Assembly: GCA_964451955.1 (NCBI GenBank)
Contig: CAYVKG010000087.1
Location: 1-19,858 of the forward strand
Origin: JAPLNB01 sp964451955
GTDB lineage: Bacteria > Planctomycetota > Phycisphaerae > Tepidisphaerales > Tepidisphaeraceae
Direction of reading: 5' to 3'
Length of the DNA: 19,858 bases
In this document: positions 7,609-15,500 of the stretch, one piece after another
How positions within the stretch are numbered: the first letter of the stretch is position 1
Layout of the letters: every line of letters starts with the position of its first letter
Made by a program: the position numbers and the translations under genes
The notes under the pieces: model-generated
What the model was told of the DNA's origin: nothing
The model's input: the letters and a program-made list of their open reading frames with translations, nothing else
Databases searched by the model: none

Positions 7609-8628
7609 CTAGGCCTCGCCCGCAGGAATGCTCTTGGCAATCTGTTCAATGATCTTGTGGTTGATGTCCGTCGCCACCAGCTGCTTGCCTACTCGAATCG
7701 CGTTCTTGATCGCTTTCGCGTCCGACCGCCCGTGACAAATCAAACAGTAACCGTTCACCCCCAGCAGCGGGGCCCCGCCGTATTCCTGATAGTCATGCTT
7801 GTTCCGAAGATCCGACAACACCGCCTGCGCCTTCAGCAGCAAACCCGGGTCCGCCGCCTTAAACTCCGCCACAATCGACTGAAACAACCCCTCCGCCATC
7901 CCCTCCGCCAGCTTCAGCACAATGTTCCCCACAAAACCATCGCACACCACGGCATCGCAAACACCCTTGAAAATGTCCCGACCTTCTATGTTCCCCACAA
8001 AATTGATCAGCGGCTCGTCCTTCATCAACTTCCGCGATTCCTTCACAATCGCCGTCCCCTTCGCGTCCTCCTCCCCAATCGACAACAACCCCACCCGCGG
8101 ATTCGCCTTCCCCGTCAGCGCCGTCGCGTACGCACCTACCATGATCCCGTATTGCTGCAAATGGATCGGCTTGGGCGCAATGTTCGCCCCCGCATCGCAC
8201 AAGATCACAGGCCCGTGAAACGTCGGAATCGGCACCGCTATCCCAGGCCTCGCCACCCCAGGCAAAGTCCGCATCCGCAACTGCGCCGCCGCCACGCATG
8301 CCCCCGTGTTCCCAGCCGATATCACCACGTCCGCTTCCCCCTTCGCCGCCAGCTTCGCCATCACCGCAATCGAACTGTTCGGCTTGGAACGGATCGCATC
8401 CACCGGAGGATCATCCATCGCGATCACTTCCGTCGTCCCAATCACCTTGTACAGCGACCTCTTCCCCTCGCTCAGACCCGATGCCTCCAAACCCCCTCGA
8501 ATCGCAACCTCGTCCCCCACAAGAAGCACTCGGTCCTTTTCATCCAACAGCGACGCCGCGTCCCAGCAGCCTTTCAGGATCGCCGCAGGGGCACGGTCGC
8601 CCCCCATCACATCAACAGCAGCACGCAC
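7609..8628 (-). CDS. plsX: Phosphate acyltransferase
   Basis: PlsX converts acyl-ACP to acyl-phosphate, the donor used by PlsY for the first acylation of glycerol-3-phosphate, so it links fatty-acid and phospholipid synthesis. The start VRAAVDVMGGDRAP and the later SAGNTGA, LCDAGAN and GFVGNIVLKLAEG are characteristic. I choose GTG at 8628 because GGGAGG lies 7 bases upstream and the protein then starts directly at the conserved strand (339 residues). The longer alternative at 8676 is a TTG inside the end of rpmF with no ribosome site. The gene begins 28 bases after the rpmF stop, the widespread rpmF-plsX-fabH arrangement. Confidence 0.95.
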   Translation of the reverse strand: MRAAVDVMGGDRAPAAILKGCWDAASLLDEKDRVLLVGDEVAIRGGLEASGLSEGKRSLYKVIGTTEVIAMDDPPVDAIRSKPNSSIAVMAKLAAKGEADVVISAGNTGACVAAAQLRMRTLPGVARPGIAVPIPTFHGPVILCDAGANIAPKPIHLQQYGIMVGAYATALTGKANPRVGLLSIGEEDAKGTAIVKESRKLMKDEPLINFVGNIEGRDIFKGVCDAVVCDGFVGNIVLKLAEGMAEGLFQSIVAEFKAADPGLLLKAQAVLSDLRNKHDYQEYGGAPLLGVNGYCLICHGRSDAKAIKNAIRVGKQLVATDINHKIIEQIAKSIPAGEA

Positions 8629-8656
8629 GGGTTGTCCTCCCTGCCCTTCGATGAAC

Positions 8657-8842
8657 CTACTCCGCTTCCTGTTCAATCTGCAGCGACAACTTCGGGTTCA
8701 CATACCCGCAATTGTCACACGCGGCATGGGGCAGCTTCGGAGTCCCGCATTGCGCACAACGCACATAGTGCACCGGCGATAAAGCATGGTGCGAACGCCG
8801 GTTACGCTTGCGGGTCTTGCTGATCTTCTGTACGGGTTGCAT
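8657..8842 (-). CDS. rpmF: 50S ribosomal protein L32
   Basis: L32 is a small zinc-ribbon protein of the large ribosomal subunit. The 61 residues begin MQPVQKISKTRKRNRRSHHA, the typical basic start with the KTRKRNRRSHHAL signature, followed by Cys29-x-x-Cys32 and Cys42-x-x-Cys45, a full zinc-binding set. The ATG at 8842 has a strong GAGGAG 6 bases upstream; a longer in-frame start at 8905 would run into the leader terminator and adds nothing conserved. It is the first gene of the lipid cluster. The DUF177 (YceD) gene that often precedes rpmF is absent here. Confidence 0.96.
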   Translation of the reverse strand: MQPVQKISKTRKRNRRSHHALSPVHYVRCAQCGTPKLPHAACDNCGYVNPKLSLQIEQEAE

Positions 8843-8896
8843 GGACTGCTCCTCGACACGGCTTCTCTTGTCTGCTGCTACGTCACGTGGCTCGTC

Positions 8897-8926
8897 AAAA
8901 AACAAAGGCGGGTATCAGAACCCGCC
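8897..8926 (-). terminator. Intrinsic terminator in the apparent rpmF leader
   Basis: On the minus strand GGCGGGT (8926-8920) pairs perfectly with ACCCGCC (8913-8907) around a 6-base loop, followed at once by TTTGTTTTTT (8906-8897). This is a textbook intrinsic terminator for leftward transcription. It lies 54 bases before the rpmF ATG and downstream of the best promoter candidate, with no believable minus-strand gene to its right. It could be an attenuator, or an insulator ahead of an unseen closer promoter. Confidence 0.75.
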
Positions 8927-8945
8927 GGTAGCCATCCGGGCCGGT

Positions 8946-8974
8946 ACGTTATGGCTTTGTTTCAAAGATGTCAA
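8946..8974 (-). promoter_or_regulatory. Likely promoter of the rpmF-plsX-fabHDG operon
   Basis: The minus strand has a perfect TTGACA (8974-8969), a 17-base spacer and TAACGT (8951-8946), which keeps the key T, A and final T of the -10. The start point would be near 8939, about 97 bases before the rpmF ATG. The terminator-like hairpin would form within the first 45 or so transcribed bases. Confidence 0.5.
8955..8967. repeat. Short inverted repeat within the rpmF promoter spacer
   Basis: CTTTG (8955-8959), TTT and CAAAG (8963-8967) form a perfect 5-base inverted repeat between the -35 and -10 boxes. The position is right for a repressor operator. It does not match the FapR site I know from Firmicutes, so no regulator is named. 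Confidence 0.35.
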
Positions 8975-9212
8975 GAGTCAGACCCGTCTCAACCCCTCTC
9001 CAAAAGGCCCCCGCCCTTCCCTCTCACCAACCATTGATGCCACCAAACATCTGGGCATAATGCTCCCATCAACTCATCCCAGGAGCTCTTGTTGAACCGG
9101 CCGGCTGCATCTCGTCTCACTCCCTTCCGAAATACGCCCGGCCAATTCACCTCGACCCTGATGCGTTCGCTACCCATCACCAATTCTTGCTTCACACCAG
9201 AAAGGATTACAC
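8975..9212. other. Remainder of the divergent spacer, no gene supported
   Basis: The spacer between rpmF and the plus-strand gene is 370 bases in all. Outside the leftward promoter and terminator I see an 8-base palindrome CCGGCCGG at 9097-9104 and the ribosome site AAAGGA at 9200-9206, 6 bases before the ATG at 9213. No convincing rightward promoter stands out. A 68-codon frame on the minus strand (9195-8989) begins with GTG, lacks a ribosome site and has codon use unlike the neighbours. Confidence 0.5.
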
Positions 9213-10043
9213 ATGGCTAATGTCTTCATCGGCATCAACATGGAATTCGTCCGACACGATGACAAATCCTTCGAGTGGGGCGTCGAAAAAGCCGCCCAAC
9301 TCGGCTATGAGTACTGCGAGCCCATGGTCCACTGGGGCCGCGAACTCCTCTCCGAAGCCGGTTACTTCCACAGCGTCTCCATGCTCGACGACCCCTATCG
9401 CATCAAACGCGCCTGCCAGAAAGCCGGCATCAAACTCTCCGGACTCTCCGCACATACCCCACTCTGCAAACCCGAAATCGGAACCGAGTACCTCAAACAG
9501 GCCGTCCGCTTCGCCGCTGAATGTGGCGCACCAGTCATCAACACCGATGAGGGACCCAAGCCATCCTGGACCACCGAAACCGAGGATTTCGTCCTCATGA
9601 AATACACCCTCCGCGAAGCCTCCCTCCTCGCAGAGCCCCGCCGCATCAAAATCGGCATCGAACCCCACCAACAATACAGCAAACTCCCCTCAGGCCTCGA
9701 TAGAATCAGCCGACTCGTCGATAGCCCCGCCATAGGCATCAATTTCGATACCGGTAACTCCTACCTCGCGGGACAAGACCCCTACCCCTGGCTCCAAAAC
9801 GTCGCGACACGACTCGTCCACCTCCACGCTAAGGACATCTCCATCCAACAGAGCAACCAGGAACGAGGCAAAGTCACTGGCACCCCCGTCGGCTGCGCCT
9901 GCGGCGACGGGGTCATCGACTGGAAAAAAGTCATCGATATCGTCAAAAACAACGCCAAACAAGACATCGTCTTCTCCGTCGAATGCGGCACCATCGAACA
10001 GGCCCAACGCAGCATCACCCATCTCAAAAAACTCCTCCCCTGA
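9213..10043 (+). CDS. Sugar phosphate isomerase/epimerase-like TIM-barrel protein
   Basis: This 276-residue protein belongs to the xylose isomerase-like TIM-barrel superfamily (AP endonuclease 2 fold). Four likely metal ligands sit at the ends of successive strands: Glu150 (IGIEPH), Asp179 (INFDTGN), His205 (VHLHAKD) and Glu257 (FSVECG). Early conserved pieces are LGYEYCEP (residues 30-37) and LSGLSAH (75-81). There is no signal peptide, so it acts in the cytoplasm. The start is fixed by AAAGGA 6 bases before the ATG. It is paired with an exported oxidoreductase 102 bases downstream, a pairing often seen in carbohydrate or cyclitol catabolism loci. The substrate cannot be assigned; hydroxypyruvate isomerase or keto-inositol epimerase are family options only. 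Confidence 0.88.
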   Translation: MANVFIGINMEFVRHDDKSFEWGVEKAAQLGYEYCEPMVHWGRELLSEAGYFHSVSMLDDPYRIKRACQKAGIKLSGLSAHTPLCKPEIGTEYLKQAVRFAAECGAPVINTDEGPKPSWTTETEDFVLMKYTLREASLLAEPRRIKIGIEPHQQYSKLPSGLDRISRLVDSPAIGINFDTGNSYLAGQDPYPWLQNVATRLVHLHAKDISIQQSNQERGKVTGTPVGCACGDGVIDWKKVIDIVKNNAKQDIVFSVECGTIEQAQRSITHLKKLLP

Positions 10044-10145
10044 TCCGCCGCCGCCTCTTCCCATCGTCCCTTGCACGCTCCCAAAACGTGTTTCGAAGCG
10101 CAATCTTGGTTACGTGTCCCCCGAAAAAGAACCAAGGGCTCAATC

Positions 10146-11522
10146 ATGTCGCCTTCCATCACACGCCGTTCACTCCTCGCTCGCTCCGCATCCGCCGCTG
10201 CCTTCCTGATTCTCCCCAACAGCGCCTCCGTACGCAGCGCCCAGGCAAACGAACGACTCAACATCGCCCACATCGGGTGCGGCGGACGCGGCCGAGAACT
10301 CCTCCTGGCCTTCCCCAATTCCTCCAACACCGTCGCGCTCTGCGATGTCAATGACAACAAAGCCACCGAAATGTACCGCAAGTTTCCCAACGTCCCTAAA
10401 TTCAAAGACTTCCGCGAAATGCTCGATAAGATGGCCAACCACATCGACGCCGTCGTCGTCGCCACTCCCGATCACACCCACGCCGTCGCCTCCGCCGCCG
10501 CCATCCGCCTCCGAAAGCACGTCTACACCGAAAAACCCCTCTCCCGAACCGTCTCCGAATCACGCACCCTCCGCCTCCTTGCCCGTCAATTCAGCGTCGC
10601 AACCTCCATGGGAAACCAGGGAACCGCCAGTAACCCCTTCCGACGAGCCATCGAACTCATCCGCAATGGCGCCATCGGCCAAGTCAAAGAAGTCCACGTC
10701 TGGAACGACAGCGGTGGCGCAGATCGCCGCCAAACCCCCACCGAACCAGCCAAAGTACCCCCTTACCTCGACTGGAACCTCTGGCTCGGACCCGCACAAC
10801 TCCGACCCTTCCATCCCACCTGGCTCGCCTGGCACCAGTGGCGAGATTTCGGTACCTCACAACTCGGTAACTGGGCCTCCCATACCGCTAACCTCGCTTT
10901 CATGGCCCTCAATGTCGCCTCCCTCTGGTCCGCTAATCCCCCAACCAAACCCGTCATCCGCGTTCACGCTCAATGCTCCTCAGTCAACCGCCTCTCCTTC
11001 CCAAAATGGGAAACCGTCACCTGGCTCGTCCCACCCCGACAAAACCTCCCTCAGGTCCCCTTCCACTGGTACAACGGATCCTCCGCCCCGCATTCCCGCG
11101 ATACCATCGAACGCCTCATCGGTCGCGGCCTCGACTGGGGAGACAAAGGCGACAAAAAATGGGCCGATTTCGCCGGTTGCCTCATCATCGGAACCGATGG
11201 CCACATCCACGCCACAGGCCACAACGCCACCTTCACCCTCTTCCCCGAAGAAAAAGCCAAAAACCTCCAGAAAACTACTCCCGAAATCCTCGACCGCTCC
11301 GCCGGACACGAGCAGGACTTCCTCGCCGCCTGTCGCGGACAAAAACCCGCCTGGGCCAACTACGACTACGCCGCTCCCCTCAACGAATTCCTCCAACTCG
11401 GTAACCTCGCAACGCTCTTCCCCGAACCCCTCGACTACGACCCCCTCTCAGGCCAGATCCTCAATAACCCCCAGGCCAATGCCGCCCTCCACCCCGAATA
11501 CCGCGACGGCTGGACTCTCTAG
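10146..11522 (+). CDS. Tat-exported Gfo/Idh/MocA family oxidoreductase
   Basis: This is an NAD(P)-dependent oxidoreductase of 458 residues, predicted to act outside the cytoplasm on a sugar or cyclitol. The N-terminus has a twin-arginine signal (TRRSLLA at residues 6-12, then a hydrophobic stretch, AQA near 32-34). The Rossmann motif IAHIGCGGRGREL follows at 40-52, ATPDHTHA at 106-113, and the family EKP motif at 129-131. The stretch GNQGTASNPFRRAIELI and the later HQWRDFGTSQLGNWASH are typical of the large planctomycete branch of this family. The ATG at 10146 has AAGGG 7 bases upstream and places the Arg pair correctly; a longer in-frame start at 10071 is unlikely. The gene ends 30 bases before the convergent rsmH stop, with no clear terminator between them. 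Confidence 0.92.
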   Translation: MSPSITRRSLLARSASAAAFLILPNSASVRSAQANERLNIAHIGCGGRGRELLLAFPNSSNTVALCDVNDNKATEMYRKFPNVPKFKDFREMLDKMANHIDAVVVATPDHTHAVASAAAIRLRKHVYTEKPLSRTVSESRTLRLLARQFSVATSMGNQGTASNPFRRAIELIRNGAIGQVKEVHVWNDSGGADRRQTPTEPAKVPPYLDWNLWLGPAQLRPFHPTWLAWHQWRDFGTSQLGNWASHTANLAFMALNVASLWSANPPTKPVIRVHAQCSSVNRLSFPKWETVTWLVPPRQNLPQVPFHWYNGSSAPHSRDTIERLIGRGLDWGDKGDKKWADFAGCLIIGTDGHIHATGHNATFTLFPEEKAKNLQKTTPEILDRSAGHEQDFLAACRGQKPAWANYDYAAPLNEFLQLGNLATLFPEPLDYDPLSGQILNNPQANAALHPEYRDGWTL

Positions 11523-11552
11523 CTCCCCCTCGCCGACAACCCCACTCCCCTC

Positions 11553-12461
11553 TCACGCCCGCCTCGCCCACCTCAACTTCGCCGATCGCGATCGCCCGTT
11601 CGCCTCCCTCTCATCCTCGCTGGCGACAACCGGATCCCTCGCGATCTCGCCGTAAACGCCCGCCCCTAGACCCTCGCGAAACGCCCGCTTCACCAGCCGG
11701 TCCTCCCCGCTGTGAAAACTGATCACCGCCGCCACGCCCCCCCTCGCCAAACACTCCGGCAACACCGCCAACAGCCGCTCCAAATTCCCCAACTCCCGGT
11801 TCACCAGCATGCGCAACGCCTGAAACGTCCGCGCCGCAGGATGCAGCTTCGCCCCCGCCGCCCGCTTCAACGTGAAATCCCTCGCCTCGCACACGATCGC
11901 CGTCAATTCCTCCGTCGTCTCGATCGGCTTGTTACGCCTCCGCTTCACTATCAGCTCCGCAATCCGCGCCGCATCCCCTTCGTCCCCCAACTCAAACAAC
12001 GCCCTCGCCAACTCCTCCTCGTCCATGCGATTCACCAACACCGACGCAGGCTGCCCGCGATTCCGATCCATCCGCATGTCCAGCGGACCCGCCTGCCGAT
12101 ACGAAAAACCCCTCGCAGCATCGTCTATCTGCGGACTGGCAACCCCCAAGTCCGCCAGTATCCCGTCCGCCCGCTCCACCCCCGACAACGCCAGCACCTT
12201 CGGCAAACCCGCAAAATTCCCCTGGTGAATCTCAAACTGCCCCCCCTCCACCACCACCAACCTCGCCTTCGCCCTCGCCACGTTCTCCCCGTCCAGGTCC
12301 AAACCAATCAGCCGCCCACCGGGTGTCACTCGCCTCAACAATTCGACCGAATGCCCACCCAAACCCACCGTGCAGTCCACCATCAACTTCCCGGGCGCCG
12401 GCAACAACGCCGCCATCACCTCCCCCAGCAATACCGGAATGTGCCGCACCTCGCGACCCAT
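11553..12461 (-). CDS. rsmH: 16S rRNA (cytosine-1402 N4) methyltransferase
   Basis: RsmH (MraW) uses S-adenosylmethionine to methylate C1402 in the decoding centre of 16S rRNA. Visible motifs are HIPVLLGEV (residues 7-15), the SAM-binding DCTVGLGGHS (29-38) and GLDLD, then ILADLGVASPQIDDAARGF, LDMRMDR, HPAARTFQALRMLVN and ISFHSGEDRLVK. I choose ATG at 12461 (302 residues; E. coli 313); a GTG three codons earlier is possible. GGGAG lies only 2 bases before this ATG, which leaves the exact start unsure. The gene follows smc by 52 bases and is not in the mraZ-ftsL-fts cluster where it usually sits. Confidence 0.94.
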   Translation of the reverse strand: MGREVRHIPVLLGEVMAALLPAPGKLMVDCTVGLGGHSVELLRRVTPGGRLIGLDLDGENVARAKARLVVVEGGQFEIHQGNFAGLPKVLALSGVERADGILADLGVASPQIDDAARGFSYRQAGPLDMRMDRNRGQPASVLVNRMDEEELARALFELGDEGDAARIAELIVKRRRNKPIETTEELTAIVCEARDFTLKRAAGAKLHPAARTFQALRMLVNRELGNLERLLAVLPECLARGGVAAVISFHSGEDRLVKRAFREGLGAGVYGEIARDPVVASEDEREANGRSRSAKLRWARRA

Positions 12462-12513
12462 CACTCCCACATACCCGATCGATCCCGCTCCCGCCAGTCA
12501 CCCCCCCAACCCC

Positions 12514-15500
12514 TCACGCCGCCGCGTGCTCCGCATCCTTGATCCGCCCCTCGCTGTCCACTTCGTCAAACCTCACCGCCACACGCTTGCTCACACCCTG
12601 CTCCTGCATCGTCACCCCATACAACGTGTCCGCAATCTGCATCGTCCGCTTCGAGTGCGTAATGATGATGAACTGCGATTGATCCAGAAACTCCTGCACA
12701 ATCAGGTTGAACCGCTGATTGTTCGCCTCGTCCAACGCCGCATCCACTTCGTCCAATATGCAGAACGGCGACGGCTTGCTCTTGAAAATCGACATCAACA
12801 ACGCCACGCACGTCATCGTCTTCTCGCCCCCAGACAATTGGCTGATCGACACCGGCTGCTTCCCCGGCGGTCGCGCAATAATCTCAATCCCCGCCTCCAG
12901 CGGATCCACCGTCTTCCGCATCACCGGCATTACCGTCTGCCCGTCCGGCCCAATCACCGGCTGCTGATCCCCACCGTCCTCCACCGACGTCTCCAAAAAT
13001 ATGTCCGCCTTGCCACCGCCAAACAGCTTCCGAAACATCCCCTGAAAATGCTCGCGAACCGTGTTGAACGTCTGCTCAAATCGCGCCGAGCTCTCCTTGT
13101 TGATCGTCTCAATCAACTCCTCCAGTTGCTGCTTGCTCGTCGTCAGATCCTTCACCTGCGCCGACAAAAACTCCTGCCGCTTCTCCAACTCGTCCTGCTC
13201 CCCGATCGCGTCCAGATTCACGTTCCCAAGACGCTGTATCTTCTCCCGCAACTGCTTGATCTCCTCCGCCACCGCCGCCCAGTCCGTCTCCGCCGGCTGA
13301 TACCCCCCCTGCTCATTCAGCTCCGCATAACGCACCGGCAAATCCAACTCTAGCTCCTCCATCGTACGCTGCACCAGACCCTCTATCCGAACACGCGCCT
13401 CGCCTATCTGAACCGCCAACCCGTGCAGCGACTGCTCCACCCCCTGGTGCGCCGCCGTCGCCGCGACAACCTCCTCCGACACCGCCGACACTCGCCCCTC
13501 CAACTCCGTCACACGCGCCGTCAACTCCTCGATCCGCTCCGCCAGCAACCGCTGCTTCCGCGACTGCTCAAACTCCATCTCCCGCGCCGATTCCAACTCC
13601 GATTCCACCGATGCTCGCCTCCCGCCAACCTGCTCCGCCGATCGCACAACCCGATCCATCTGCTCCGCCAGCTCCGCCTTCGCTGCCGTCAAACGCTGCA
13701 CCGCCTGCTGGCTCGCAATCTGCTTCTCCTGAACCTGCCCCAACTCCACCCGCAACGCCGTCAACGCCTCGCCGCACGCCTTCAGACTCTCCGTCCCCTC
13801 CACCTGCTTCGCCGTCAGCAACTCCACCTGCGCCTGCCGCGATGCCTGCTCCGCTTCCATCCCCTCACGCTTCTCCTGCAATCCCGTCTCCTCCGCCTTC
13901 AACCGACCCATCTGATCCAGGTAGTTCTGCAACTCCCGCTCCAGCACCGGCAACTCCCGCCGAAACGCGCTCTGCTTGTCCCTGTTCTGCGCAAGACGAC
14001 CCGTCGTCTGCACCTTCCGTGTGTTCGCCTGGTATATCGCGTTCCGAAGCCCATTCTGCTGCTCCTGCAGCGACTTCGCCTGCGCGTTGCCCTCCGTCAC
14101 CTCCGCCGAAAGATGCTCCACTCGACGATCCACCTCCGCTATCTGGTGCCTCAACGCCTCCAGCTCCGAACGCCTCGATATCAGACCCATCGCCGCCGTC
14201 AACGGACCCACACGCACCGTCCCGTCCGCTTCCACCACCGCCCCGTCTCGCGTCACATACCGCCAACCCGCAGGCCCCTCACGATGCAACACACACGCGT
14301 CCTCCAGCCCGTCCACTACCGCCGTACGACCCAGCAAGTGCTCCGCTAATCCCACATCCCCAGGCTCCACGATCACCAGATCGCTCGCAACCCGAATCCC
14401 CTGCGAATGCCGACTCCAGTCATAACCCCCAACCCCATCATCACCCGCCTCCAAACAATATCGCTCCACCCCAAAAACCCATTCGCCACTTGACCCCTCC
14501 CCAGTCATCTCCACGCCCGCCTCCCAGACATCCCCCGCCTCTCCCGCCACAATCTCCACCCCGTCCATACACCCAACCATCAACCCCGCACCCAACACCT
14601 CGCCTCCATCAATAAACCCAAACGTCAACGCCCCCTCCTCCAACCCCCCCCGCTCCCTCCGCTCGCCACGCCCACAAGCCGCCAGCCGATCCACACACAA
14701 GATGTTCACACGCCCCTCAAGCTCCTCCAACGCCCCCATCGCACCAGCCACCGCCTCCTGACTGTCCGCAACCAGCATCTGGTCACGACCGTCCAACGCC
14801 GCCTCAATCACCGGCGCATGCTCCACATCCGCCCGCAACACATCCGCAACCAGCCCGCGAATGAACGAAAACCGCTCGCTACGCTGACCCAACACCGCCT
14901 TCACCCCCTCGCTTACACCCTCTCGATTCGCCTCCAGATCCTCCAGCAACCTCTGCCGCGACAACAACGCCGACCGATGCTCCCGCGCAGCGCCCAGCCG
15001 CTCCGTAACCGCCGCAATCTGCTTCCCCAAAGCCGATGCCCGCTCCACGCTCTCCTCCAACTGCGCCTGCAACAACCCAAGTTCCCCCACAACCGCCGCC
15101 AACGCCTCCTCCAACTCCCTCCGCCCCGCTTCAAGAGCCTCGATCTCCCCCAACACAACCTGCCGCCTCGACCCCAAACGCTGCTGCTGCACCCCGATGT
15201 TCCGACGCTCAATCTCAATCGCGCCCAGACGGCTGTTCACCGACGCCGACCGCCGCATCAGATCCAGTATGCTCGTCTTGTGCTGCTCAATCTCTCGGTT
15301 GATCTGGTTCAACTGAAGCTGCGTGTCGCTAAACGCCTGCTGCCCCTGCTCAATCCGCCGCCGATGCTCCAAAAGCTCCTCCGTCAGCCGCTTCAACGCC
15401 TCCGTCTCCGTCCCCAGCAGCCCCGCCGTCTCCTCAGACTTCTTCATCAATGCCCCCCGATCCTCCTCAAACTGCGACAGCTGCTCCGCGATCTGCTCCA

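Noticed and set aside
8629..8676. Longer plsX beginning at 8676 and overlapping rpmF
   Set aside because: That start is a TTG without a ribosome site; GTG 8628 has GGGAGG at ideal spacing and starts at the conserved region.
7657..8823. Long plus-strand frame opposite plsX and rpmF
   Set aside because: It is antisense to two clearly conserved genes and has low-complexity basic composition.
8989..9195. 68-codon minus-strand frame in the divergent spacer
   Set aside because: It begins with GTG, has no ribosome site, uses AGA, CGA and TTA codons rare in neighbouring genes, and has no recognisable motif.
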